A stretch of 64,000 nt of DNA, from the NCBI RefSeq assembly GCF_018129385.1, contig NZ_JAFCLN010000001.1, positions 310,001-374,000 of the forward strand, read 5' to 3'. Shown here in pieces: positions 24,331-33,947 of this stretch. This stretch comes from Bradyrhizobium lablabi. GTDB lineage: Bacteria; Pseudomonadota; Alphaproteobacteria; Rhizobiales; Xanthobacteraceae. The translations under genes were made by a program, and so were the position numbers. How positions within the stretch are numbered: position 1 is the first letter of the stretch; each line of letters starts with the position of its first letter. The notes beneath the pieces were generated by a model, which saw only the letters and a list, made by a program, of their open reading frames with translations, was not told the DNA's origin and did not search any database.

Positions 24331-25128
24331 ATGTCATCTGACAGCAAACATACCCTGCGGCAACTTTCGGCTGAAGACGCCGCCAAGCTGGACCCCGGCG
24401 AGGATCATTATCGCGCCTATGTCGGGCCGCCCGATCAGTACGATTTCATGGGGGCCACGCAGTTCCGGCTTTTGACGGCGCTGGGATTGCGCGAAAGCCA
24501 CAGCTTGCTCGATTTCGGCTGCGGCTCGCTGCGTTCAGGCAAGCTGTTCATTCCGTATTTGTTGCCCGGCCGCTACTTCGGCCTGGATCCAAACGCCTGG
24601 CTCATTCAGGAGTCGATCGACCGGGAACTCGGCCGCGATATCATCAGGCTCAAACAGCCGACTTTCCGACACGATGACGATTTTCGTCCGACGAAGTTTG
24701 GAACGACATTCGATTTCATTGTCGCCCAGTCCATTTTCTCCCACACCGGCGCCGACCTGGCGGAGCAATTGCTGTCCGAATTCCGAAGCTGCCTGAACCC
24801 GACAGGACTTGCGTTGGCCACTTTCGTGCTCCCGCACCAGATGGATCCGACCGACGGCAACGAGCGCGGCTGGATATATCCGGGCTGCGTGGCTTTTGAA
24901 GCCGACACGGTTCTGAATTTCATCGCCAAGGCTGGAATGGTCGGCAAGCAATTGTCATGGTTCCACCCTCGTCAGACCTGGTTCGCCATGGCGCATTCGG
25001 CGGACAACCTGCCGGCCTCGGCGGAAGATGCCGAGCTGGTCGGGGATTTGCGCGAGGCGGTGGCGACGAGGCGCCCCGGTTTGATCCAGCGATTGAAGAG
25101 CGCGGTCGCGCGGCGTATCAGGGCCTGA
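24331..25128 (+). CDS. Class I SAM-dependent methyltransferase
   Basis: Soluble Rossmann-fold methyltransferase of 265 residues from ATG 24331; an in-frame ATG at 24271 is possible and neither has a good SD. Motif I is LLDFGCGSLRSGKLFIPYL (an acidic FGCGSLR loop rather than GxGxG), motif II YFGLDPN, and motif IV-like FDFIVAQSIFSHTGADL. The opening YRAYVGPPDQYDFMGATQFRLL is conserved in a group of polysaccharide-locus methyltransferases. It sits between sulfotransferase and cysD, so an O-antigen sugar is the likely acceptor; position of methylation unknown. Confidence 0.85.
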   Translation: MSSDSKHTLRQLSAEDAAKLDPGEDHYRAYVGPPDQYDFMGATQFRLLTALGLRESHSLLDFGCGSLRSGKLFIPYLLPGRYFGLDPNAWLIQESIDRELGRDIIRLKQPTFRHDDDFRPTKFGTTFDFIVAQSIFSHTGADLAEQLLSEFRSCLNPTGLALATFVLPHQMDPTDGNERGWIYPGCVAFEADTVLNFIAKAGMVGKQLSWFHPRQTWFAMAHSADNLPASAEDAELVGDLREAVATRRPGLIQRLKSAVARRIRA

Positions 25129-25158
25129 TCGGATCGGGCCGTTTTGAGGTTGCAGCGA

Positions 25159-26088
25159 ATGCAAGGGGGTACAAATCCGCCGCGCGAGGCTTTGCCCGGG
25201 CATCTGAAGCGGCTGGAAGCAGAATCCATCGAGATCATGCGGGAGGTCGCCGCCGAGTTCAGCAAGCCGGTGATGCTTTACTCGATCGGCAAGGATTCCA
25301 GCGTCATGCTGCATCTCGCGGTCAAGGCATTCCATCCCGCGCCGCTGCCGTTCCCCCTGATGCATGTCGACACGACGTGGAAGTTCCGGGAAATGATTGC
25401 GTTCCGCGATCGTACGGTCGAGCGGGTCGGCGCAAACCTCATTGTGTATGTCAATCGCGAGGGCGTTGAGCGCGGAATAGGCCCGATTGCGTCCGGCTCG
25501 TCGCTGCATACGCATGTGATGAAAACCGAGGCGCTGAAGCAGGCGCTCGATCTTCACGGATTCGATGCCGCCTTTGGCGGCGCGCGGCGAGATGAGGAAA
25601 AGAGCCGGGCCAAGGAGAGGATATTCTCGTTTCGCTCGCCGGGGCACATCTGGGATCCGCGCAATCAGCGGCCCGAGTTGTGGAACCTGTTCAACACGCG
25701 AATAAACGCCGGGGAAAGCATTCGTGTGTTTCCGCTGTCGAACTGGACCGAGCTCGACATCTGGCACTACATCATGCTGGAGAATATCCCGGTCGTGCCG
25801 CTGTACTTTGCAAAGCCGCGTCCCGTCGTGAGGCGCGCCGGCACCTGGATCATGGTCGATGACGAGCGTCTGCCGATGGAGCCCGGCGAAGCGCCGGAAA
25901 TGCGCCTCGTCAGGTTCCGCACGCTCGGCTGCTATCCCCTGACCGGCGCCATTGAGTCCGACGCAACGACGCTTGACGACATTCTGGCCGAGATGCGGAC
26001 CGCGCGGGTTTCGGAGCGACAGGGCCGCCTGATCGACAGCGACGAAGCTTCATCAATGGAGAAGAAGAAGCGGGAGGGCTATTTCTGA
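25159..26088 (+). CDS. cysD: Sulfate adenylyltransferase subunit 2
   Basis: ATP-pyrophosphatase-type subunit that, with CysN, makes APS from sulfate and ATP. About 309 residues; the PP-loop is [15 protein letters not shown], followed by [30 protein letters not shown], and the C-terminal [24 protein letters not shown] 25159 with GAGG about 9 bases upstream is preferred over TTG 25144. Its stop shares one base with the cysNC start. This NodP-type gene inside an O-antigen locus probably serves surface sulfation rather than cysteine synthesis. Confidence 0.95.
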   Translation: MQGGTNPPREALPGHLKRLEAESIEIMREVAAEFSKPVMLYSIGKDSSVMLHLAVKAFHPAPLPFPLMHVDTTWKFREMIAFRDRTVERVGANLIVYVNREGVERGIGPIASGSSLHTHVMKTEALKQALDLHGFDAAFGGARRDEEKSRAKERIFSFRSPGHIWDPRNQRPELWNLFNTRINAGESIRVFPLSNWTELDIWHYIMLENIPVVPLYFAKPRPVVRRAGTWIMVDDERLPMEPGEAPEMRLVRFRTLGCYPLTGAIESDATTLDDILAEMRTARVSERQGRLIDSDEASSMEKKKREGYF

Positions 26089-27974
26089 TGGCTCTCGCCG
26101 TTGCCGGAAAGGTCGCCGCGGAAATGGCGACCAAGGACCTTCTTCGCTTCATCACTTGCGGTTCGGTCGACGACGGCAAGTCGACACTGATCGGCCGCCT
26201 GCTGCACGATTCGAAGTTGATATTCGACGATCAGCTCTCGGCGCTCGTGAGGGACTCCGAACGACACGGCACCGTCGAGGATGACATCGATTTTGCGCTG
26301 CTGGTCGACGGGCTGGAGGCCGAGCGCGAGCAGGGCATTACGATCGACGTCGCCTATCGCTTCTTTGCCACTGCCAGACGCTCCTTTATCGTCGCCGATA
26401 CGCCGGGACATGAACAGTACACGCGCAACATGGCAACCGGCGCTTCCAACGCCGATCTGGCCATCATCCTGGTCGACGCGCGAAAGGGCGTATTGGTGCA
26501 GACGCGCCGGCACTCCCTGATCTGCTCGCTGCTCGGTATACGTCACGTCGTCCTCGCCGTGAACAAGATGGATCTCGTGGGTTATGACCAGGGGACCTTC
26601 GATCGGATCGTCGCTGAATATCTGCCGTTCGGCGTGCAGCTTGGATTTAAGTCCATCGTCCCACTTCCGATCTCTGCAAGGTTTGGCGACAACGTCATCC
26701 GGGCGGGGAATACGCCCTGGTACACCGGCCCTTCGCTGCTCGACTATCTGGAGCAGGTGGAGGTCGAAGGCGAAGCTTTCGATCAGCCATTTCGTTTCCC
26801 GGTTCAGTGGGTGAATCGGCCAAATCTCGATTTCAGGGGATATGCCGGCACTGTCGTGTCCGGAACGATCGGGCCGGGCGATCCCGTCGTGGTCGCTTCA
26901 TCAGGCAAGACGTCGCGCATTCGCGAATTGCTGACCTACGAGGGACCGCAGACGTCTGCCCGGGCGGGCGATGCGATCACCATCACGCTTACGGATGAAG
27001 TCGACATCGCGCGCGGCGATCTGCTGGTCACCCCGCAGTCCCGCCCCGAAGTATCGGACCAGTTTGCCGCTCATGTCATCTGGATGAGCGATCATGATCT
27101 GGTTCCTGGCCGGTCATATCTGGCGCGCATCGGCACGCGGACCACCGCGGTGACCGTGACAGGAATCAAGTACAAGGTCGACGTCAACACCAGAGAGCAT
27201 CTCGCCACGCATACGCTCGGACTGAACGATATCGGCGTCTGCAATCTCGCGACCGGCATGCCGGTCGCGTTCGACCCGTATCGCGAAAACCGGAGAACCG
27301 GCAGTTTCATCATCATCGACCGCTTTACCAACCACACGGTCGGCGCAGGGATGATCGACTTTGGCCTGCGGCGCGGAACCAACCTTCACTGGCAGCCGCT
27401 GCTGATCGGCAAGGCGGAACGCTCGGCGATCAAGCGCCAGCGCGCGGCCATCGTCTGGTTTACCGGGCTGTCCGGGTCGGGCAAATCCACCATCGCCAAC
27501 ATCGTGGAACAGCGGCTACACGCGATGGGTCATCATACGATGCTGCTCGACGGCGACAATGTTCGGCACGGCCTCAACCGCGACCTCGGTTTCACGGAAG
27601 CCGATCGGGTGGAGAACATCCGCCGTTCCGGCGAGGTGGCGAAGCTGATGACGGAGGCCGGCCTGATCGTGCTCTGTTCGTTTATCTCGCCCTATGCCGC
27701 CGAGCGGATCGCCGTGAGGAATCTCGTCGGGGAGGGTGAGTTTGTTGAAGTCTTCGTCGATACCCCGCTCGAGGAATGCATGAGGCGGGACAGCAAGGGG
27801 CTATACGCCAAGGCCAGGGCCGGCAAGATCAAGAATTTCACGGGCTTTGATGCGCCTTATGAAGCTCCCGAGACGCCGGAAATCCACCTGCGGACGCTGG
27901 AGGCGCCCGCCGAGGCAATGGCCGATATGGTCATCGGGGAATTGACCAGGCGGCAAATCATAAGCCCGCACTAG
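26088..27974 (+). CDS. cysNC: Bifunctional sulfate adenylyltransferase subunit 1 / adenylylsulfate kinase
   Basis: NodQ-like fusion of 628 residues. The N-terminal GTPase (EF-Tu-like) drives APS formation: G1 [16 protein letters not shown]3 [18 protein letters not shown]4 NKMDLVGY. From about residue 455 an APS kinase domain phosphorylates APS to [45 protein letters not shown] and [16 protein letters not shown]. Making PAPS directly is the feature expected of a sulfotransferase donor system. The gene overlaps cysD by one base. Full length, no missing motifs. Confidence 0.96.
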   Translation: MALAVAGKVAAEMATKDLLRFITCGSVDDGKSTLIGRLLHDSKLIFDDQLSALVRDSERHGTVEDDIDFALLVDGLEAEREQGITIDVAYRFFATARRSFIVADTPGHEQYTRNMATGASNADLAIILVDARKGVLVQTRRHSLICSLLGIRHVVLAVNKMDLVGYDQGTFDRIVAEYLPFGVQLGFKSIVPLPISARFGDNVIRAGNTPWYTGPSLLDYLEQVEVEGEAFDQPFRFPVQWVNRPNLDFRGYAGTVVSGTIGPGDPVVVASSGKTSRIRELLTYEGPQTSARAGDAITITLTDEVDIARGDLLVTPQSRPEVSDQFAAHVIWMSDHDLVPGRSYLARIGTRTTAVTVTGIKYKVDVNTREHLATHTLGLNDIGVCNLATGMPVAFDPYRENRRTGSFIIIDRFTNHTVGAGMIDFGLRRGTNLHWQPLLIGKAERSAIKRQRAAIVWFTGLSGSGKSTIANIVEQRLHAMGHHTMLLDGDNVRHGLNRDLGFTEADRVENIRRSGEVAKLMTEAGLIVLCSFISPYAAERIAVRNLVGEGEFVEVFVDTPLEECMRRDSKGLYAKARAGKIKNFTGFDAPYEAPETPEIHLRTLEAPAEAMADMVIGELTRRQIISPH

Positions 27975-28155
27975 GCTGAAGACCTGTCACACCGCGTTTC
28001 CGCCGCAGGATCCACGCGCCAATCCGATGTGCCAGCCTTGACAGCAATGGGTGATTTGTCTTGGTAGGGAACGTCTGATCCCGGTAATTGGATGGCCGGC
28101 GCGATGCACGCCGTGACCCGCGCCCGGGCGAGCCACTGAACGAACGGACGCTATT
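27975..28155. promoter_or_regulatory. Intergenic region with possible promoter for the CDP-sugar cassette
   Basis: 181 bases without a gene. A perfect -35 TTGACA occurs at 28038-28043; 17 bases later the -10 position reads TTGGTA, which is weak. If used, transcription would start about 85 bases before rfbF. No palindromic operator was seen. Confidence 0.3.
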
Positions 28156-28929
28156 GTGAAAGCTGTTATTCTCGCCGGTGGACTGGGTACCCGTATATCC
28201 GAGGAAACCTCGGTGAAGCCGAAACCGATGGTGGAGATCGGCGGCCGTCCCATCCTGTGGCACATCCTTAAATTGTACTCGGCACATGGCGTGAACGACT
28301 TCGTCATATGCTGCGGCTACAAGGGGTACATGATCAAGGAATACTTCGCGAATTACTTTCTTCACATGTCCGACGTCACGTTCGACATGTCGCGAAACCA
28401 GATGGAGGTTCATCAGCAGAAGGCGGAGCCCTGGCGGGTGACCCTGATCGACACAGGCGAAGACACCATGACGGGCGGACGCCTCAAGCGCGTGGCCGAC
28501 TACGTCAAGGATGAGAAGGCATTTTGCCTGACCTATGGTGACGGCGTGGGGGACGTCGATATTGGCGCTTCGATCGAATTTCATTTCCAGCACGGAAAGA
28601 TGGCGACGGTTACAGCCGTCAAGCCGCCCGGAAAGTATGGCGCGCTGGAGCGCTCGGGAGATCGGGTTACGGCCTTCACGGAGAAGCCCCGCGGAGACGG
28701 CGGCTTCATCAATGGCGGTTTCTTCGTGCTGTCGCCGAAGTGCATCGATCTCATCGAGGGGGATCACGTAAGCTGGGAGAGCACTCCGCTGACCGAACTT
28801 GCCGGCCGCGGCGAGATCATGGCCTTTCAGCACCTCGGTTTCTGGCAGCCGATGGATACGTTGCGGGAAAAGAACCTGCTGGAAGAACTGTGGGCGAGCG
28901 GCAAGGCCCCATGGAAAATCTGGAAATGA
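28156..28929 (+). CDS. rfbF: Glucose-1-phosphate cytidylyltransferase
   Basis: Makes CDP-glucose from CTP and glucose-1-phosphate. 257 residues starting at GTG 28156; signature [34 protein letters not shown], then [25 protein letters not shown], and [18 protein letters not shown] at the C-terminus, all diagnostic for RfbF. It is the first gene of a six-gene chain in which each start overlaps the previous stop as ATGA, committing glucose-1-phosphate to the CDP-6-deoxyhexose branch. Confidence 0.96.
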   Translation: MKAVILAGGLGTRISEETSVKPKPMVEIGGRPILWHILKLYSAHGVNDFVICCGYKGYMIKEYFANYFLHMSDVTFDMSRNQMEVHQQKAEPWRVTLIDTGEDTMTGGRLKRVADYVKDEKAFCLTYGDGVGDVDIGASIEFHFQHGKMATVTAVKPPGKYGALERSGDRVTAFTEKPRGDGGFINGGFFVLSPKCIDLIEGDHVSWESTPLTELAGRGEIMAFQHLGFWQPMDTLREKNLLEELWASGKAPWKIWK

Positions 28930-30014
28930 ACAGCCGGCGCAATCCCGACCCCGGCTTTTGGGCGGGCAAGCGGGTCCTGCTGACCGGCCACACCGGATTC
29001 AAGGGGGCCTGGCTCGCGCTATGGCTCCATCGGCTGGGCGCAAGCGTGGTCGGCGTCAGCCTGCCGCCGGCCAGCGAGCCGAACCTGGTTGGTCTTGCGG
29101 GCATCGCCGATCTCGTCGAAAGCCACTTCATCGACATTCGCGATGCTGCTGCGCTGGCAAGTCAGGTGCGTGCGGCGCGCCCCGAGATCGTTCTGCATCT
29201 GGCAGCGCAGGCCTTGGTGCGGACCGGATATCGCGAACCGTTACTGACCTTCGGCACCAACGTTCAGGGTACGGCCAATGTGCTGGAGGCCGTGCGGGGC
29301 GTCCCGGAGACACGGGTGATTGTCGCCGTGACGACCGACAAGGTGTATCGCAACGTCGAACACTACTATCCCTATCGGGAAGCCGATGCGCTGGGCGGAC
29401 ATGATCCCTATAGCGCCAGCAAGGCGGCGGCGGAGATCGTCATTGCGAGCTATCGCGATGCCTATCTGGCGGGAGCCGGTGTCGCTGTAGCGTCGGCTCG
29501 CGCGGGCAATGTCATTGGAGGCGGGGACTGGTGCGACGATCGGCTTATCCCGGATGCCGTGCGCGCCTGGAGCAACGGCCATTCGCTAAGCGTTCGCAGG
29601 CCCGATGCGTATCGCCCATGGCAGCACGTGCTGGAGCCTCTCGCGGGCTATCTGCTTCTGGCCGAGCGCTTATGGGCCGATCCCGGACTTGCCGGAGCCT
29701 ATAATTTCGGACCGCACACCAACGAGGCTGCCAGCGTGCGCGATGTGGTGCAACTGGCCAGCGAGTGCTACGGCAAGGGCGACGTGGTCTGGGGCGACGG
29801 CAGTGAGGGCCCTCACGAGGCGGGCTGGCTTGCGCTGGAAACGGCAAAGGCGCGACATGCGCTGGGTATCACTCCGCGGTGGCCGCTGCGTGAATCCGTG
29901 AAGCGAACGATGCACTGGTATCGCCGCCAGCACGAGGGAATGAACGCGCGCGATCTCTGCATCGGCGATATTGTGGAGTTCGAAGCCGAACCGGCGCAGA
30001 GCTCGACAGCATGA
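28926..30014 (+). CDS. rfbG: CDP-glucose 4,6-dehydratase
   Basis: SDR producing CDP-4-dehydro-6-deoxy-D-glucose. From ATG 28926 (362 residues; the frame is open further upstream inside rfbF but the ATGA overlap decides). Motifs: [52 protein letters not shown], and [11 protein letters not shown] with catalytic Tyr-xxx-Lys, then [20 protein letters not shown] and [14 protein letters not shown]. The 4-keto product is the branch point for the epimerase, C-methyltransferase and reductase that follow. Confidence 0.96.
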   Translation: MNSRRNPDPGFWAGKRVLLTGHTGFKGAWLALWLHRLGASVVGVSLPPASEPNLVGLAGIADLVESHFIDIRDAAALASQVRAARPEIVLHLAAQALVRTGYREPLLTFGTNVQGTANVLEAVRGVPETRVIVAVTTDKVYRNVEHYYPYREADALGGHDPYSASKAAAEIVIASYRDAYLAGAGVAVASARAGNVIGGGDWCDDRLIPDAVRAWSNGHSLSVRRPDAYRPWQHVLEPLAGYLLLAERLWADPGLAGAYNFGPHTNEAASVRDVVQLASECYGKGDVVWGDGSEGPHEAGWLALETAKARHALGITPRWPLRESVKRTMHWYRRQHEGMNARDLCIGDIVEFEAEPAQSSTA

Positions 30015-30571
30015 GCCGGTTTGGGATCATCGATACGCCGATTGCCGGATTGAAGATCGTCGAGCGCAGCCGGCAGTCGGACGAGCGCGGCTTCTTCAGC
30101 CGCGTGTTCTGCACCGGGGACTTGCGCGAGGCCGGCTGGAGCAAGCCGGTCGCGCAGGTCAATCAAACGCTGACCCGCCGTCCGGGCGCTGTCCGCGGGC
30201 TGCATTTTCAACTGCCGCCGCATGCGGAGATGAAGCTGGTGAATTGCATCAGGGGCGCGGTGTTCGACGTTGCGGTCGACCTGAGACGCGGCTCGCCGAC
30301 GTTCCTGAAGTGGTTTGGAACGGAGTTGTCGATGGATAACGGCCGGGCTCTGCTGATTCCGGAAGGCTTTGCGCACGGATTCCAGGTGTTGGCTGCGGAC
30401 AGCGAGCTGATGTATTTCCACAGCACCGCCTATCACGCCGCGAGCGAAAGTGCGGTGCATGTGGAAGATCCGCGTGTCGGCATCGCCTGGCCGCGGCCGA
30501 TTGCCGAGCTTTCGGCACGCGATAGCGCCCACTCGCCGCTGTCGCCGTCATTTGATGGAATCGCGTTATGA
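30011..30571 (+). CDS. RmlC-like cupin epimerase of the CDP-sugar cassette
   Basis: 186-residue homologue of dTDP-4-dehydrorhamnose 3,5-epimerase. Conserved: RQSDERGFFSRVFC, VAQVNQTLTRRPGAVRGLHFQLPP (catalytic His), VNCIRGAVFDVAVDLRRGSPTF, LIPEGFAHGFQVL. The Tyr-rich region after it reads MYFHSTAYHAASESAVH rather than the YKVTEYY of true RfbC. By position it should epimerise C-3 and/or C-5 of CDP-4-dehydro-6-deoxyglucose. 4-bp overlaps on both sides. Whether it is a 3-, 5- or double epimerase cannot be told from sequence. Confidence 0.85.
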   Translation: MSRFGIIDTPIAGLKIVERSRQSDERGFFSRVFCTGDLREAGWSKPVAQVNQTLTRRPGAVRGLHFQLPPHAEMKLVNCIRGAVFDVAVDLRRGSPTFLKWFGTELSMDNGRALLIPEGFAHGFQVLAADSELMYFHSTAYHAASESAVHVEDPRVGIAWPRPIAELSARDSAHSPLSPSFDGIAL

Positions 30572-31809
30572 ATTGCCGGCATTGCTCAGCCAAACTCGGC
30601 CTGGAACTGATCGATCTCGGCAATTCGCCGCCATCCAATTCCTATTTGTCCGCTGGCGCGCTGCTCGAGCCCGAAAGGACTTTTCCGCTGCGGGTCATGA
30701 TCTGCGAGCGGTGCTGGCTGGTGCAGACGCTGGATTTTGCCGACGCGCAGGAATTGTTCTCGGCGGATTACGCCTATTTCAGCAGCTTCTCGACGAGCTG
30801 GCTGCAACATGCCGAACGCTACGTCGCCGAAATGGTCGGCCGCTTCGAACTCGGCCCTCAAAGCCATGTGGTAGAGATCGCATCGAACGATGGTTATCTC
30901 CTCCAATACGTCAAGGCGCGAGGAATTCCCTGTATGGGGATCGAGCCGACCACCAGCACGGCGCGCGCGTCACGGGAAAAAGGCATTGAAACGCTGGAGG
31001 TCTTCTTCGGGGCAGAAGTCGGCTCTCGGCTCGCCGCTTCGGGTAAACAGGCGGATCTGATCGCCGCCAACAACGTGCTCGCCCACGTTCCCGACATCAA
31101 CGATTTCCTCGCAGGATTTAACCGGCTGCTGAAGTCGCAGGGCGTCGCGACTTTCGAGTTTCCTCACTTGTTGCGGCTGCTGGCGGAAAACCAGTTTGAC
31201 ACGATCTACCACGAGCACTTTTCGTATCTTTCGTTGACCGCGGTGTCGAAGATGTTTGCCGCGAATGGGCTTGCGGTGTTCGACGTCGAGGAATTGCCGA
31301 CCCATGGAGGCAGTCTGCGCGTGTTTGCCCAGAATGCCCAGACGGGCCGCCGACCGATTGGCGATCGTGTGGCAATCCTGCTGCAGCGAGAGTCGGACGC
31401 TGGTCTCTCGAGCGCGCGCGGCTATGAGGGCTTTCAGTTGCGCGCGGAGCGGGTCAAGGATGATTTTCTCGAGTTCCTCATCCGTGCAAAACGAGAGGGC
31501 AAGCGCGTCGCAGCCTACGGTGCCGCCGCCAAGGGCAATACCCTCCTGAATTTCTCGGGCATTCGACGCGACTTGATTTCCTTTGTCGCCGATCGCAACC
31601 CCGCCAAGCAGGGCATGTTCCTGCCCGGCAGCCGGATTCCCATCGTCGACGAGCACGTGTTGTACAGGGAAAAGCCGGACTACGTGGTAATACTCCCATG
31701 GAATTTGAAATCGGAAGTCGTACGGCAATTGAGTAGCGCGGGCTTGTCTGCCGCTCGTTTCGTTACCGCTGTTCCCAGACTTGAGATTTTCGGCTCGGGT
31801 GATGCATGA
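30568..31809 (+). CDS. Zinc-containing sugar C-methyltransferase (TylC3/TcaB9-type)
   Basis: 413-residue methyltransferase of the NDP-hexose C-methyltransferase family. The N-terminal zinc site is Cys3, Cys6, Cys46, Cys49. The SAM domain has VVEIASNDGYLLQYVKARG and ANNVLAHVPDINDFL. The active-site signature TIYHEHFSYLSL is at residues 212-223 (YHEH at 214-217), and the C-terminal domain begins KRVAAYGAAAKGNTLLNF. The family methylates C-3 next to a C-4 ketone, so the substrate should be the CDP-4-keto-6-deoxyhexose made by rfbG and the epimerase. Start and stop overlap neighbours by 4 bp. Paralogue: 44574-45842. Confidence 0.88.
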   Translation: MNCRHCSAKLGLELIDLGNSPPSNSYLSAGALLEPERTFPLRVMICERCWLVQTLDFADAQELFSADYAYFSSFSTSWLQHAERYVAEMVGRFELGPQSHVVEIASNDGYLLQYVKARGIPCMGIEPTTSTARASREKGIETLEVFFGAEVGSRLAASGKQADLIAANNVLAHVPDINDFLAGFNRLLKSQGVATFEFPHLLRLLAENQFDTIYHEHFSYLSLTAVSKMFAANGLAVFDVEELPTHGGSLRVFAQNAQTGRRPIGDRVAILLQRESDAGLSSARGYEGFQLRAERVKDDFLEFLIRAKREGKRVAAYGAAAKGNTLLNFSGIRRDLISFVADRNPAKQGMFLPGSRIPIVDEHVLYREKPDYVVILPWNLKSEVVRQLSSAGLSAARFVTAVPRLEIFGSGDA

Positions 31810-32948
31810 AGCGGCAGGTTCGTCAAATTCTCGAAAGCCATTTCCCGGGCGTGCTTCAAGGCCTTCGAAGCGCAATGAAAGCGCCGACCATCCGGTACCG
31901 CTATCATCGCCGGCCTTATTCGCTGAACGCAACAAGCGGATACGCTACGGGCGAGACCGGCGACGACCGCAATCTGATCGACCGGTTGATCGCGAGTTAC
32001 AATGCCCGGCGGGAAAATCCCTCAGGTCAGTGGTCGGAAATTTTTCTCGAACGGCACGCTGACATCAGGGACGCTTTCGCGAGCAACGATCGCGCCAAGA
32101 TCGAGGAGATCCTTCGGAATCCCGTCACATCAGATATTTTCTTTGGTTTTGACAGCACCGGCAAAACGCTCCGCGCCGGCGGTCTGCGGCTCGAAGACCG
32201 CCATGCCCCGGCGCTTGTGCTCGATGCGCTCGTTGTATTCGCGGAGGCTCTGGGCGTGCGCAATCTCGAGCATCCCGAGAACTATTACTTCTGGCGCAGA
32301 GAACGCTACGAGCCCGACGAGCTATTGGCGCAGATCGACAAGGCTCTGGGATTCACTATTCCGGTGCCGAATCCGTATCCACGCGAATACGGATTGATTA
32401 CCGGGCGCGGCATCGTTTCCTATCGGGTGCCGCAGGCCCTGTACCAGGCATGGCGGATATCGCGCCTTGTTGCGGGACTGAAAAATCCGAAAGTCCTCGA
32501 AATCGGCGGCGGACTTGGCCGTACCGCTTTCTATGCGCGACAATTCGGAGTCCGGGATTACACGATTGTCGATATTCCCGTGAGTTCGCTGGCGCAGGGT
32601 TACTTCCTCGGCCGGACGCTGGGCGACGAGAGCGTTGCGTTGTTTGGCGAATCTTCGGCCGACGATCGCATAAAGCTCATGCCGCCCGGCCATTTTCTGG
32701 AAGGAACGCAGCGCTACGATCTTATCGTCAATGTCGACTCGTTGACTGAAATCGGGCGCGAGGCGGCTGAAGGATATTTTGCGCAGGTCGCGAGCCGTTC
32801 GGATGTTTTTCTGTCGATCAATCACGAGGCAAATGAATTTACCGTCGCTCAATTGATCGCGCAGATGGCGCCAGGACGGCACGGGACCAGAATGCCCTAC
32901 TGGATGAGGCGCGGCTTCGTCGAAGAGGTGGTGGATTTTCGGCAATGA
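31806..32948 (+). CDS. Putative sugar O-methyltransferase (NanM-like)
   Basis: 380-residue protein. The central-to-C-terminal part has a SAM-binding motif, VLEIGGGLGRTAFYARQFG, then YTIVDIPVSSLAQGYFLGRTLG and YDLIVNVDSLTEIGREAAEGYF; a long N-terminal region of about 200 residues is mostly helical and unassigned. It resembles the family called putative sugar O-methyltransferase found in polysaccharide clusters. Coupled by 4-bp overlaps to the C-methyltransferase before and the reductase after, so it probably O-methylates the same branched sugar, either as nucleotide sugar or after transfer. Confidence 0.72.
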   Translation: MKRQVRQILESHFPGVLQGLRSAMKAPTIRYRYHRRPYSLNATSGYATGETGDDRNLIDRLIASYNARRENPSGQWSEIFLERHADIRDAFASNDRAKIEEILRNPVTSDIFFGFDSTGKTLRAGGLRLEDRHAPALVLDALVVFAEALGVRNLEHPENYYFWRRERYEPDELLAQIDKALGFTIPVPNPYPREYGLITGRGIVSYRVPQALYQAWRISRLVAGLKNPKVLEIGGGLGRTAFYARQFGVRDYTIVDIPVSSLAQGYFLGRTLGDESVALFGESSADDRIKLMPPGHFLEGTQRYDLIVNVDSLTEIGREAAEGYFAQVASRSDVFLSINHEANEFTVAQLIAQMAPGRHGTRMPYWMRRGFVEEVVDFRQ

Positions 32949-33766
32949 GGCTCGCCGTCACCGGTGCGAGTGGTTTTGTCGGCCGTCATGTGCTGGCCGA
33001 GCTGTCGCGGCGAGACGTGGACGTGATCGCGACAGCGCGATCCGCGTCCGGCGACGCGAGCGCGGATGGAAAAGTCCGGTGGGTGCCACTCGACCTGGCG
33101 AGTCCGCCGCAGGATGTCTTTCGCGCCCTCCACGGCCCGGATGTGTTGTTGCATCTTGCCTGGGGTGGATTGCCGAACTATCGCTCGCCGCGCCATGTTG
33201 AGGCCGAGCTTCCGGCTCAAGACGCGTTCCTGAGCAACGCCGTCCGCAACGGATTGCCGGCGCTCGTCGTCGCCGGAACCTGTCTCGAATACGGATTGCA
33301 GTCGGGCCCGCTTGCTGCGGAAACCGAGACCCGGCCCATCACGCAATACGGCCTTGCGAAGGATGCGCTGCGCAGGAAGTTGCAGGCGTTGCAAATGGAA
33401 CAGCCCTACCGGCTGACCTGGGCCCGGCTGTTCTACATGTATGGCGACGATCAGCCGGCAACGTCGCTTTTTCCGTCGTTGAAGGCGGCAAGCGCGGCAG
33501 GCCGGAAGGAATTTCCGATGTCGGGCGGGGAACAGTTGCGGGACTATTTGCCGGTCGCCGAGGTTGCGCGCCGGCTCGTGGAGCTGGCGATGAATCCGGT
33601 CGACCGGGGACCGGTTAACGTCTGCTCGGGACGCCCGATATCGGTTCGCAGTCTGGTCGAGGCCTGGATCGCCGAGCACCACTGGCAGATCGAGCCAAGA
33701 TTTGGCGAACTGCCCTATCCGGACTATGAGCCGATGGCGTTCTGGGGCGAGGGCGGACAGGCCTGA
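32945..33766 (+). CDS. NAD-dependent epimerase/dehydratase (SDR), probable 4-ketoreductase
   Basis: 273-residue extended SDR with VTGASGFVGRHVL at the N-terminus, LLHLAWGGLPNYRSP, VVAGTCLEYGLQSGPL and the catalytic YGLAKDALRRKL. As the last gene of the chained cassette it is well placed to reduce the C-4 ketone after epimerisation and C-methylation, completing the CDP-linked branched 6-deoxyhexose. It could instead be a C-4 epimerase. The stop is followed immediately by a long-loop inverted repeat. Confidence 0.82.
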   Translation: MRLAVTGASGFVGRHVLAELSRRDVDVIATARSASGDASADGKVRWVPLDLASPPQDVFRALHGPDVLLHLAWGGLPNYRSPRHVEAELPAQDAFLSNAVRNGLPALVVAGTCLEYGLQSGPLAAETETRPITQYGLAKDALRRKLQALQMEQPYRLTWARLFYMYGDDQPATSLFPSLKAASAAGRKEFPMSGGEQLRDYLPVAEVARRLVELAMNPVDRGPVNVCSGRPISVRSLVEAWIAEHHWQIEPRFGELPYPDYEPMAFWGEGGQA

Positions 33767-33767
33767 G

Positions 33768-33815
33768 CGGGGCAAGCTGAAAGCGGGGATCCGGAAACTG
33801 GAAAATGTTGCCCCG
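33768..33815. other. Inverted repeat closing the CDP-sugar cassette
   Basis: CGGGGCAA (33768-33775) and TTGCCCCG (33808-33815) are exact complements separated by 32 bases that contain a smaller stem (CCGG-AAA-CTGG). It starts two bases after the reductase stop codon. No T-tract follows. It may limit read-through or protect the cassette mRNA end. Confidence 0.45.
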
Positions 33816-33947
33816 TAAGGACTTGGGAAAGCTCGGGTAACAGTGTAGAGAGCGTGGCGCTGCGGTAGGCCGCCAGGCTGGCAAACGTGTGGAACACGGT
33901 TCGGGCCAACCGGTCACCGCTGGGGGCTATCGGCAAGGGATCGGACT

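Noticed and set aside
33724..33936. Minus-strand 70-codon frame between the reductase and TylF-type genes
   Set aside because: Overlaps the 3' end of the reductase and the inverted repeat at 33768-33815; composition is not protein-like and there is no SD.
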